Positions 10,201-18,246 of a stretch of DNA of 64,000 nucleotides are shown here, in pieces. Position numbers and translations under genes: made by a program. Every line of letters begins with the position of its first letter. Position 1 is the stretch's first letter. The stretch covers positions 52,723 through 116,722 of the forward strand of contig NZ_JAKRRW010000018.1 of assembly GCF_026191635.1 (NCBI RefSeq). Reading direction: 5' to 3'. The notes beneath the pieces are model-generated. The model saw nothing but the letters and a program-made list of their open reading frames with translations, was not told the DNA's origin and did not search any database. Source of the DNA: Photobacterium obscurum. GTDB lineage: Bacteria; Pseudomonadota; Gammaproteobacteria; Enterobacterales; Vibrionaceae.

Positions 10201-12081
10201 ACGGGCTTCGCTAAGATCAATACCTGTACATGCATTATGTAACATCGCGAAGTCAAGGATCCAATATACGGTGCCGCTTGCTGTTACCACTTGATATGGT
10301 GATTCACCAATTACCCGAAGTCCCAAGTTTTCAAGCATTGGCATCACATCGGACAGATGAATCGGCTCATCACGATGAAATAGCTTCAACTTCACAAAGT
10401 GAGAATCAACCGCCTCTTCCTGTGGACGGTAGAACAGCATACCTAACTTGTTATCTTCACTTAGGCCCTCTAACTGCTCAATATCAGCTACAGCAGAACC
10501 CGGTAACATCTGCTCTTTATAAGAACGCGGGAATGCACGAGCATAATTTTTTGCCAGCAACGTCCCTTTGCTTTCACCAAAGTTTGCAACCAGCGAACCA
10601 CTTAGCCGATCTTCCCAAGCCGATGCCGCCTCGACCAAATTATGCTCGATAGCTTTTACATCAATGTCAAAGTTATTATTGTCAACTCGCACAATATAAT
10701 GAGTTCTCGCTAGTGGGCTTTCAGAGAAGAAAGTGGTGAATTCGACGTTTTGCTCAGAACCAAAGCAATCTTTAAGTACTTCCTGCGTTTTACTGCGCAA
10801 TTCTGTGTTGTAACGCTCTTTAGTGACATAGACCATACAAGAGAAGAAACGACCGAATGGATCACGGCGGACAAACAAACGCAGCAAGTCACGATCCTGC
10901 ATCTGTACTACACCACAGCCCACATCCAGCATTTCTTTTTCATTAGCCTGGATCAGTTCATCTCGCGGATAGGTTTCAAGCAAATTATTAAGCGCCTTCC
11001 AGGAGTGAGAGCCCTCAGAATAACCACTGTCTTTTAAGATCCGTGACATCTTGTTGCTGATAAGCGGAATGTTCATCGCTGTCTGATGATAAGCAGTTGA
11101 TGCATACAAGCCCGTAAAGCGGTGTTCGCCGACCACATTGCCTTCTTCGTCAAATTGCCTGATACCAATGTAATCCGTATAAGCTGGTCGATGGATTTTC
11201 GACTTACCGTTACTCTTAGTCAGAATGAGCAACTCTGGCTTACGCGCCTCAAAGCGTGCCGATTCAGGTAGTTCCGAAAGACGCAGCGATCGTACTTTCT
11301 TCGGTTTGCTCAGCAGGCCCAATCCCTTTTCTTTGCACGGGATCAGCTCGTAATCACCTTCAATAGGTACCAAGTCATACTTGTGGTAACCCATAAACGT
11401 AAAGTTATGGCGGTTGACCCAATCAAGAAATGCAATTGCTTCTTCACGATGAGCATCATCAACAGGCAATTTGGCTGTTTTCAGATCTTTGACAATATCC
11501 TGCATCTTACCCTGCATTTTTTGCCAATCATTAACCACCAGATCAACGTCTTGCAGCACTTGTTCTAGTTCTTCTTTTAGTGCTGTCATCTCGGCTTTAT
11601 CGTTCAAACGATCCACCTCAATGTGGAACAAGGTCTGAAGATCACCATCATTGCAGCATGCCTTGTTGATCTGGCCTTTTTCGTCACGTTTGAAGAAGTA
11701 CGGGCCATTGAGCATAAGGTGGCTGGTGATACCAAGGCGGGTCAAGGTCATGCGGACAGAATCCACCAAGAACGGTCGATCTGGCGTTACAATTTCAACT
11801 ACGGTGTGTGTCGACTGCCAACCGTAGCGGCTAAGTGTCGGGTTATAGACACGAACAGAAATTTGATCAGGTTTGTTTTGCACAAGATGATGCCACAAGC
11901 TGAGCACAGCACCATATAAGTCAGATTCATTCCGTTGAAGCAGATCGTCATCTGCCAGTTGACCTAATAATCTTTGAGCAAAAACTTCTACTAGTGGCTG
12001 TTGAGGTGTCTCAATCTTATCCTGGATTAAGCCATACACTTTCTCAAGCAGTACCGGCACTATAGGGTCTGGTGCGGTCAT
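7252..12081 (-). CDS. gdhB: NAD-specific glutamate dehydrogenase, large (~180 kDa) type
   Basis: Converts L-glutamate to 2-oxoglutarate and ammonia with NAD+, a catabolic cytosolic enzyme. The 1,609 residues match the large bacterial class known from Pseudomonas and Streptomyces. The N-terminal half carries ACT-like regulatory segments (for example VEIVTPDRPFLVDSVRMTL, about 85-105). The central catalytic domain shows GGLRWSDRQEDFRTE and the lysine-containing VPVGAKGGFVCK (about 840-890). The dinucleotide-binding part includes DFTCAGVGDMAGDVFGNGML and VGEGGNLGMTQLGR. Many frames on the opposite strand inside it are antiparallel shadows. It stands alone between two terminators. The gene symbol follows Pseudomonas usage. 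Confidence 0.97.
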   Translation of the reverse strand: MTAPDPIVPVLLEKVYGLIQDKIETPQQPLVEVFAQRLLGQLADDDLLQRNESDLYGAVLSLWHHLVQNKPDQISVRVYNPTLSRYGWQSTHTVVEIVTPDRPFLVDSVRMTLTRLGITSHLMLNGPYFFKRDEKGQINKACCNDGDLQTLFHIEVDRLNDKAEMTALKEELEQVLQDVDLVVNDWQKMQGKMQDIVKDLKTAKLPVDDAHREEAIAFLDWVNRHNFTFMGYHKYDLVPIEGDYELIPCKEKGLGLLSKPKKVRSLRLSELPESARFEARKPELLILTKSNGKSKIHRPAYTDYIGIRQFDEEGNVVGEHRFTGLYASTAYHQTAMNIPLISNKMSRILKDSGYSEGSHSWKALNNLLETYPRDELIQANEKEMLDVGCGVVQMQDRDLLRLFVRRDPFGRFFSCMVYVTKERYNTELRSKTQEVLKDCFGSEQNVEFTTFFSESPLARTHYIVRVDNNNFDIDVKAIEHNLVEAASAWEDRLSGSLVANFGESKGTLLAKNYARAFPRSYKEQMLPGSAVADIEQLEGLSEDNKLGMLFYRPQEEAVDSHFVKLKLFHRDEPIHLSDVMPMLENLGLRVIGESPYQVVTASGTVYWILDFAMLHNACTGIDLSEARDRFQEAFSAIWHNELESDGFNRLVLCAGLTGREITILRSFARYMRQVGFPFSQHYIEETLSSHSDLARDLVALFTLRFNPAKKHSDKAEQDHIKKLNEKLDHVESLDDDRIIRRYMDMIMATQRTNYYQKDEKGNPKPWLSLKLRPSEIPEIPAPVPFFEIFVYAPDIEGVHLRGGKVARGGLRWSDRQEDFRTEILGLVKAQQVKNTVIVPVGAKGGFVCKRQPQMTTREEIWSEGQRCYKRFIRALLDVTDNIADGELLPPANVVRHDEDDPYLVVAADKGTATFSDLANSVSEDYNFWLGDAFASGGSNGYDHKQMGITAKGGWESVKRHFRELGIDCQTTDFTCAGVGDMAGDVFGNGMLLSKHIRLVAAFNHMHIFLDPNPDSATSWVERNRLFNLPRSSWEDYDQSLISEGGGIFSRRSKSIKLTPQIQKLLGTRKQTLPPNELIRLILKMEVDLLWNGGIGTYVKAQSETHTDVGDRANDALRINGNELRAKIVGEGGNLGMTQLGRVEFSMAGGLVNTDFIDNVGGVDCSDNEVNIKILLNSLVAGGDLTYKQRNELLERMEDEVGYIVLDDAYCQSESISVTQQQQVQLLKEQIRFIHYLEKEGKLDRTLEYLPDDDTLAEREKSGMGLTRPELAVLVAYGKMVLKEDMVTDEIANDPYHARLLPAYFPKELQEKYRSQMDHHPLKQELIATSLANQMSNEMGCNFVTRLQEETGSTVVEISSAYAVGREVFNFDRFFAQIRELDNVISTEVQYEMLYRCRRMLRRVTRWILRNRDRKLGIEQQITFYQPIVQKLRDNLERYLVTEEVQEHNEQAAAMTKEGVPEELAHNISRLSSLYSAMDIAQIAKELDKDIDFISRVYFVVGADLSLHWFLKQVHNQPVENHWQALARASFREDLDWQQRQLTSAVITSCQEGEEAEELIENWMDEHQAAIHRWDTVLAEFKVGTTHEFAKFSVALRELMLLNLNCRPAV

Positions 12082-12501
12082 AGCAAATGCTCCATCGTTA
12101 TATCTTTTATCAATCTAGTATAGGTTTTTAAACCAAGCCCACGTGCTATTTGGGGACACTAACACATGGGATCGGAATTCATTCCGTGAAAGCCATTGTA
12201 GGGCGTTTTGTTGCGAACTGGTTACGTTAATAACACTAGATAGGAAAGAAAAAATCGAATATGTGACTAAGGTTAAGATTTTGGCTGGTGGGAATATCTA
12301 AAGTCGGTGAAAAGAGCAGCGATGAGGGTTCGCTGCTCTGTAAAATGGTCTAACCAATTATTTCTACAATTATTTTTTCTAATTTGAAACGTCAATTTTA
12401 TTTGGGTAGCTGATCGGTAAATTCGCTACAAACAGCATAGCAACAAATCGTCCAGCCCAAGTCTGGTTGTTAGTAATTTGTAACTAGCAAGCCTGTACCA
12501 A
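12082..12501. other. 420-bp intergenic region before the glutamate dehydrogenase gene
   Basis: Holds the glutamate dehydrogenase promoter region (right of 12082) and the terminator of the DUF2835 gene at 12305-12339. No reading frame or RNA gene is apparent. Confidence 0.5.
12305..12339 (-). terminator. terminator downstream of DUF2835 gene
   Basis: Perfect 10-base stem AGAGCAGCGA/TCGCTGCTCT with a 7-base loop, then TTTT on the minus strand. The nearest upstream minus-strand gene ends at 12502. Confidence 0.7.
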
Positions 12502-12723
12502 TCACCCAATCTGTTCAAGCGACTCTAATCGATTTTGAACATTCACAGTGGCACGAAACCGTCCTTTAACACCTAACTGACTTAGGAACGGGCGAAAACG
12601 CGAAGCCGGTAACTGCAGTTTCAACCCATTATCAGTCACAACAAGCACCGTGCTCGCGGCTCCCGAGTAATGATTCAGATACGATTGATAAGTGATATTG
12701 ACGCTAAAAGTATAGGATTTCAT
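12502..12723 (-). CDS. DUF2835 family protein
   Basis: Small protein of 73 residues; homologues near pepN are typical of Vibrio and Shewanella relatives. It contains YYxxYLxxYSGAAS-like and QLPASRFRPFLSQLGVKGRF features of DUF2835. The ATG at 12723 is chosen over the in-frame start 63 bases upstream because the shorter product matches the family length and begins MKSYTFSVNI as family members do. Function is unknown; a basic C-terminal half (RFRATVNVQNR) could bind nucleic acid, but that is a guess. Separated from pepN by the pepN terminator. Confidence 0.85.
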   Translation of the reverse strand: MKSYTFSVNITYQSYLNHYSGAASTVLVVTDNGLKLQLPASRFRPFLSQLGVKGRFRATVNVQNRLESLEQIG

Positions 12724-12787
12724 TGAAAAGCGGGTCCTAGCTCCTGAGCACAATGACTGATCTTGGCAATGAGGATAATAGTTCAAT

Positions 12788-12820
12788 GGACAAAAAGAAA
12801 AGCCTCCGGTAAAGGAGGCT
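12788..12820 (-). terminator. terminator of pepN
   Basis: AGCCTCC-GGTAAA-GGAGGCT hairpin followed on the minus strand by TTTTCTTTTT, 22 bases after the pepN stop. Confidence 0.9.
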
Positions 12821-12842
12821 CATATCATAAGATCAAGCTAGC

Positions 12843-15467
12843 TTACTGCTCTAGTGCTTTCTGCACTTTCTCGAACAGATCTTTTGCTAGATTTTCTAGC
12901 TGAGACAGTTTCTCAAGCTCTGCTCTCATCAGCGTCTGGCGCTGTTCATCATACTGGCGATACTTCAGGAACGGTTCAATAAGACGTGAAGCTACCTGAG
13001 GGTTGCTGGTATTCAGTGCAGTCAGGATCTCTGTTAGGAACTGATAACCTGAGCCATCTTTTGCATGGAAGCGAACTGGGTTATTAGCACAGAAGCTTGC
13101 CACCAAACTACGGGTACGGTTCGGGTTCTTCAGGTCAAATGCAGCATGGGACATGGTATTACGCACATTTTCCAATGCATTTTCTGCCGGGTTCTTACCT
13201 TGCAAAATAAACCATTTGTCCATGACCAGGCCATCATGTGTCCACTTGTCACTGAAGTCTGCCATCTGCTCTTCACGACATGTTAGCTGTGCATTATTAG
13301 CCGCTGACATTGCTGCCATCGTATCTGTCATATTGCCAGACTGCTGATACTGCTCAGAAGCCAGTTTGTTTCCAGCCTCAGTATTTGCCAAATACGACAG
13401 ACAGCAATTGCGTAGAGCGCGCTTTGCCATCGCTTCATGTGAAATGCAGTACTCTTTCTGAGCCAGACTACGATAAATAGCCAACAGCTCATCTTCCATT
13501 TCAGTCGCCAGTACACGTTCTAACTGACTAACAACGACATGAATCGCGTCAACATCTACCGTTTTGTACCAACCTGCAATTTCGTTCTCGCTAGGCAGCG
13601 TTAGCATTTCAGCGATAAATGCAGGATCCAGGGTTTCATTCAGAAGTACTCCACGGAATGCGTCAACCACAGCTTCAGCCAATTCAAATTCGTCGCCCTG
13701 CTGAACGCGCTCGACATTCTCTCTGATGTACTTGCCCAGTAAGATCTGGCCAGCATCCCAGCGGGCAAATTCATTGCGTGCATTCACCATGAGGAATACC
13801 AACTCCTCATCAGAGTAGTCGTATTCAAGTACTACTGGTGCCGAGAATTCACGCAGCATTGAAATAACAGGCTTCTCTTCGATGTTGTCAAATTCAAACA
13901 CCTGCTCGGCTTCTGTAACATCAAGAATATGATGCACTTTCTCACCGTTACGCTGTAACTCAACAACCTCGCCACGGCTATTATATAGCTCGATATCAAA
14001 TGGAATATGTAGAGGCAGTTTCTCTTCCTGGCCAGGAGTCGGCGGCGTATGCTGCTTAACTGTGACGCGGTAACACTTCTGCTCAGCATCATACTCGGTT
14101 GCTACGTTCACCACAGGCGTACCCGCTTGGCTATACCAACGGCGGAAGCGAACAAGATCAACACCTGAAGCATCTTCCATTGCCTGAACAAAATCATCAC
14201 AAGTGGCTGCCGTGCCATCATGACGTTCAAAGTACAGCTTCATACCCGCCTGGAAGTTTTGCTCGCCCAGCAAGGTGTGCATCATGCGGATAACTTCACT
14301 ACCCTTCTCATACACGGTCAATGTATAGAAGTTATTCATCTCAATCACTTTTTCAGGGCGGATTGGATGAGACATCGGGCCACGGTCTTCGGCAAACTGT
14401 GGGCCACGGACGATACGAACATTGTTGATACGGTTAACTGGGCGTGAACCCAGATCAGACGAAAACTCCTGATCACGGAATACCGTCAGGCCTTCTTTTA
14501 GGCTCAATTGGAACCAGTCACGACACGTTACTCGGTTACCTGTCCAGTTGTGGAAGTATTCATGGCCGATAACAGCCTCAATCCCTTGATAATCTGTATC
14601 TGTCGCCGTCTCGGCATTGGCAAGAACATACTTGGAGTTAAAGACGTTAAGGCCTTTGTTTTCCATCGCCCCCATGTTGAAGAAATCAACTGCAACAATC
14701 ATGTAGATATCAAGATCGTATTCTAAGCCGAAACGTTCTTCGTCCCATTTCATCGAATTGATTAGCGATGTCATTGCATAGTCGGCACGATCAAGGTTCC
14801 CTTTATCGACGAAGATTTCCAGCTCGACGTCGCGACCACTCGCAGTTGTATATTTATCTCGAAGAACATCAAAATCACCGGCAACCAGTGCAAAGAGATA
14901 ACTTGGTTTCGGGAACGGGTCTTGCCACTGTACCCAGTGACGGCCATTATCCAAGTCACCTGAATCAATACGGTTACCGTTGCTCAGAAGGAATGGAAAC
15001 TCAGCCTTGTCGGCAATCACCTTTGTATTGAAGCGCGCCAACACATCTGGACGATCAAGGTAGAACGTAATACGACGGAAACCTTCCGCTTCACACTGGG
15101 TACAGAAACCTCCCCCCGATTTATACAAACCTTCCAGTAGCGTATTCGCCTCAGGATTGACTTCTGTCTCGATTGTCAGAGTAAATTCTGCAGGCAATCC
15201 ATTGATAGTCAGGTTGGCATCACCTTCAACATAATCTGTCCACGCATCACCATTTACTTCAACGCGAACCAGTTTTAGGCCATCACCATCTAGAACTAAC
15301 GGCGTTTGCTGCTCAGCAAGTCGCTTCACCTGGTTTACCGCAACAACACGGGTTGCCGTATTATGAAGGTCAAACTCCAGTGCAATATCGGTAATAGTAT
15401 AATCAGGAGACTGATAATCAGCTCGGTACTTAGCTGCTGGCTGTGTAGCAGTTGGATGTTCGGCCAT
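12843..15467 (-). CDS. pepN: aminopeptidase N (M1 family)
   Basis: Cytosolic zinc aminopeptidase that removes N-terminal residues from peptides late in protein turnover. Length 874, against 870 in E. coli. Residues 1-190 form the N-terminal beta domain. The exopeptidase motif GAMEN is at 266-270 and the zinc motif HEYFH at 302-306 with a downstream glutamate in LKEGLTVFRDQEFSSD; a catalytic tyrosine lies in NFYTLTVYEKG. The C-terminal half is the helical domain found in the PepN group. Oriented divergently from pncB across 457 bases, the same arrangement as in E. coli. Confidence 0.98.
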   Translation of the reverse strand: MAEHPTATQPAAKYRADYQSPDYTITDIALEFDLHNTATRVVAVNQVKRLAEQQTPLVLDGDGLKLVRVEVNGDAWTDYVEGDANLTINGLPAEFTLTIETEVNPEANTLLEGLYKSGGGFCTQCEAEGFRRITFYLDRPDVLARFNTKVIADKAEFPFLLSNGNRIDSGDLDNGRHWVQWQDPFPKPSYLFALVAGDFDVLRDKYTTASGRDVELEIFVDKGNLDRADYAMTSLINSMKWDEERFGLEYDLDIYMIVAVDFFNMGAMENKGLNVFNSKYVLANAETATDTDYQGIEAVIGHEYFHNWTGNRVTCRDWFQLSLKEGLTVFRDQEFSSDLGSRPVNRINNVRIVRGPQFAEDRGPMSHPIRPEKVIEMNNFYTLTVYEKGSEVIRMMHTLLGEQNFQAGMKLYFERHDGTAATCDDFVQAMEDASGVDLVRFRRWYSQAGTPVVNVATEYDAEQKCYRVTVKQHTPPTPGQEEKLPLHIPFDIELYNSRGEVVELQRNGEKVHHILDVTEAEQVFEFDNIEEKPVISMLREFSAPVVLEYDYSDEELVFLMVNARNEFARWDAGQILLGKYIRENVERVQQGDEFELAEAVVDAFRGVLLNETLDPAFIAEMLTLPSENEIAGWYKTVDVDAIHVVVSQLERVLATEMEDELLAIYRSLAQKEYCISHEAMAKRALRNCCLSYLANTEAGNKLASEQYQQSGNMTDTMAAMSAANNAQLTCREEQMADFSDKWTHDGLVMDKWFILQGKNPAENALENVRNTMSHAAFDLKNPNRTRSLVASFCANNPVRFHAKDGSGYQFLTEILTALNTSNPQVASRLIEPFLKYRQYDEQRQTLMRAELEKLSQLENLAKDLFEKVQKALEQ

Positions 15468-15924
15468 ATTTGTTTTCCTTAGTTATCCGCGAAGCGGTTG
15501 ACACCTGTCATTATTCTGTCTTTAAGGCTTACTAACAAGAGTAATACCTTGGATACATGGGCAGTTGAATACAAAGTATAATCAGCTGATGAAGAACTAA
15601 GCAATTTATGCTAGTTAACCTCGAACAGAGATCATCCAATAGCCCTATAGACATAAAGTTACTGGGGGTATAAATCTAAATTAGCTTGAGCAAAGTAAAT
15701 TTTAAATTTACTTATTCAAGTTATTACAGTATCAACAGAAGGTTTATAGCGATGATACACAGAAGATAACCCTGTATTAAAAAATATGGAGGGTGGACTT
15801 GTTGTTTTCAAGGTTTAAGCGTAAGGTACGCACCTATTTTTTTCGTCTATTTTGACTGGATTCGGCCAAAATAGGCTCAAAATAATGTAAAATTCTCGGA
15901 TTGCGATAAACAACTACATAAGCT
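15468..15924. other. divergent pepN-pncB control region
   Basis: Non-coding, carrying promoters for both genes. An 8-base inverted repeat CCTATTTT/AAAATAGG (15833-15840 and 15868-15875) sits 50-90 bases before the pncB start and could be an operator or simply AT-rich coincidence. TAATGT at 15883-15888 is a possible pncB -10 element. Confidence 0.45.
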
Positions 15925-17127
15925 ATGACTCATACAGGACACAATGGGGTTATCGACTCCCTGCTTGATACAGACGCATATAAGTTTCATATGCAGCAAG
16001 CGATTTTCCATCAATACCCAAATGTTGAGGCAGTTGCTGAATTTCGCTGCCGCGGCCAAGAAGACCTCCGTCCTTACTGTAACGATATCCAGGCTCAGGT
16101 TAACCTGCTCGCGGAGCTATCTTTTACTGAAGAAGAATTGGCTTATTTAGCGACATTACCCTTCTTCAAGGCCGACTACCTAGCGTACCTGAGAAGCTTT
16201 AAGCTAAACAGCAAGCAAGTTGAGATTGATGCCTCCGGTGAGCAGCTCACGATTAAAATCACTGGTAAATGGATTGATATTATTTTATGGGAAGTCCCAC
16301 TTCTTGCGATTATCAGTGAAGTACGTTCTGCACAATGCTATCCAGATGCATCCCCGCAGGATGCCGTCGAACTATTGAAAGATAAAATTGCAGACTTCTA
16401 CAGAAGAGCTGAAGCTGAAGGTACAGATCTGAGCCAATTTTCTTTGGTTGATTTTGGTTCACGCCGCCGTTTTTCAAAAGACGTACAGCACCATATCGTT
16501 GATTACCTCAAAAATCACATGCCTGAATTTAAAGGTACTTCAAATTATCACTTGGCGCGCACCTGCAACCTGACACCATTTGGTACTCAAGCACACGAAT
16601 GGTTCCAGGCTCACCAACAACTTTCTGGCGAACTTGCCGATTCTCAACAGCTGGCTCTGAACCGCTGGTTACAAGAATACCCAGATTCATTAGGTATAGC
16701 GCTAACCGACTGCATCAACACAGATGCTTTCTTGCGTGACTTCGACTTACGTTTATCTGAACGTTATATCGGACTACGCCATGACAGTGGCGATCCTATT
16801 TCGTGGGGTGAACGTGCTATTCAGCACTATGAGTCACAAGGTATTGATCCAAAAACAAAACATCTTGTGTTTTCAGATAGCCTGACTTTAAACAAAGCAC
16901 TGGATATCTATAAGCATTTTGCTCACCGGATCAACACCAGTTTTGGCATAGGTACACAACTAACTTGTGATTTGCCCAATGCCAAAGCACTCAATATCGT
17001 GATCAAACTGACAGAGTGTGAAGGGCGACCGGTAGCCAAGATTTCAGACGAACCAGGCAAAAGCATCTGTCACGATGAGGCCTATTTGTCGAAACTACGT
17101 AGCGCATTTAAAATCGCCAACAGCTAG
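15925..17127 (+). CDS. pncB: nicotinate phosphoribosyltransferase
   Basis: First enzyme of the Preiss-Handler NAD salvage route: nicotinate plus PRPP plus ATP gives nicotinate mononucleotide. The 400 residues equal the E. coli enzyme. Diagnostic segments are LLDTDAYKFHMQQA at the N-terminus, SQFSLVDFGSRRRFS about residue 180, the loop GTSNYHLARTCNL with the family's conserved positions (about 208-220), and LRHDSGDPISWGERA about 288. ATG at 15925 is the start; no earlier in-frame start is supported. A terminator follows directly, so it is monocistronic. Confidence 0.97.
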   Translation: MTHTGHNGVIDSLLDTDAYKFHMQQAIFHQYPNVEAVAEFRCRGQEDLRPYCNDIQAQVNLLAELSFTEEELAYLATLPFFKADYLAYLRSFKLNSKQVEIDASGEQLTIKITGKWIDIILWEVPLLAIISEVRSAQCYPDASPQDAVELLKDKIADFYRRAEAEGTDLSQFSLVDFGSRRRFSKDVQHHIVDYLKNHMPEFKGTSNYHLARTCNLTPFGTQAHEWFQAHQQLSGELADSQQLALNRWLQEYPDSLGIALTDCINTDAFLRDFDLRLSERYIGLRHDSGDPISWGERAIQHYESQGIDPKTKHLVFSDSLTLNKALDIYKHFAHRINTSFGIGTQLTCDLPNAKALNIVIKLTECEGRPVAKISDEPGKSICHDEAYLSKLRSAFKIANS

Positions 17128-17144
17128 TTTCAGATACAAACTAG

Positions 17145-17180
17145 AAAGGCCTGCAACTTTTGCAGGCCTTTTTTATTTTA
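17145..17180 (+). terminator. terminator of pncB
   Basis: AAGGCCTGCA-ACTTT-TGCAGGCCTT stem followed by TTTTATTTTA. Confidence 0.92.
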
Positions 17181-17206
17181 ATGCTATCGACAAAAGATTA
17201 TATACC

Positions 17207-17869
17207 CTACTCTCTCACCATTATTGCTTGCATACCAAATTGCTTGTTCGTTAACGTTAATGTATCGGATCCTAAAAGGAATTGACTATCATGCTGGCCA
17301 TCTTCGTATATTAAAACGATGCGATCATCTTCAATAAAATAAATACCATTATGCTCTTTCTTCTTACCATTTGAACCAGAAACCTCAGCTGAGAATAAGA
17401 AGTCTGGACGTAGAGAAATCGATAAACCAGAGACGCTGTCACCCACATCTTGACCTGAGATCCGTGACGATCGCCAGTTACCGGGTAGGTTTTCTGGTGC
17501 TAATTTCGTAAACCTTGCACCATCAAGCATAAATTGATTATAACTAAGCATGTAGCTATGTTGCTGTTCAGGTTGGCCTCTAGAAAGAAAAGTTACTGTG
17601 GTTTCATCAATATCATATTTGCCATCCCACTCATCAACTGTGCCATCAACTTGAAGCAGCCGAATAACAAACCGATAAGAGGATTTAAATTTAATATTCA
17701 TCGCACGATAACTTGTGCCTTCACTGTTAACTCCTTCTTCAGAATTACTAAACCAATACCAGTCACCTAACAACAGGGGGTAATCAAACTCTGTTAAATC
17801 ATCGGCATACAAATGAGAACTAAACGAACTAAATAATAATGTAGCTGCAATCAACATCGATTTGAACAT
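17207..17869 (-). CDS. exported protein of unknown function
   Basis: Not recognised as a named family. The frame runs back to 18013, but the ATG at 17869 begins a clear signal peptide (MFKSMLIAATLLFSSFSSHLYA) and is preferred. The mature part (about 198 residues) is beta-rich with repeated short WD/WY and aromatic strands such as GDWYWFS and VDEWDGKYDI, and an internal echo (GDWYW near 30, GNWRSS near 130) that suggests two similar lipocalin-like halves. Likely periplasmic or surface-exposed. It converges on pncB and is not in an operon with prc. Confidence 0.7.
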   Translation of the reverse strand: MFKSMLIAATLLFSSFSSHLYADDLTEFDYPLLLGDWYWFSNSEEGVNSEGTSYRAMNIKFKSSYRFVIRLLQVDGTVDEWDGKYDIDETTVTFLSRGQPEQQHSYMLSYNQFMLDGARFTKLAPENLPGNWRSSRISGQDVGDSVSGLSISLRPDFLFSAEVSGSNGKKKEHNGIYFIEDDRIVLIYEDGQHDSQFLLGSDTLTLTNKQFGMQAIMVRE

Positions 17870-18246
17870 AGCACTACCCCAACAGCAAAACAAAGCACTT
17901 CTTAAAACCCTAGTCGGCAATGTTACTCTGCGCTTTGTAAAGACGGGGAATATCGCAGATTTTCGGTACACAGTCTCATTTTTGAGACATGAATTAAGAT
18001 TTGAAAAAGCCAATTAATACAAGTGATCGTAAATTGATTTAATACATAACCACTATAAATTCATTAATTTAAGTTGCTCTCAAACGGCTGGTGTCGCTTT
18101 GATTAGATCAAAATGTTGTTCCGTTTGATATAAGAGAAGTTAGAAAAATATGACGTTATGATTAATAGAAAGGAGGCTCGGATATTTATTACTATAAAAA
18201 CAAACGGCACCATGATGGTGCCGTTTGGAATATCAAATCTAATTAC
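17870..18246. other. intergenic region between prc and the exported-protein gene
   Basis: The first 140 bases are an open extension of the exported-protein frame but lack a ribosome site or signal-peptide character, so they are probably leader. The right part contains the prc terminator. AT-rich; nothing else seen. Confidence 0.5.
18190..18228 (-). terminator. terminator of the proQ-prc operon
   Basis: Near-perfect palindrome CAAACGGCACCAT-G-ATGGTGCCGTTTG (18201-18227) followed on the minus strand by TTTTTAT, 20 bases after the prc stop. Confidence 0.92.

Noticed and set aside
7687..11919. Many plus-strand frames inside the glutamate dehydrogenase gene
   Set aside because: All are antisense shadows of one conserved 1,609-codon gene.
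15833..15875. Operator of a known NAD-metabolism regulator before pncB
   Set aside because: An inverted repeat exists but it does not fit a regulator motif I can name with confidence.
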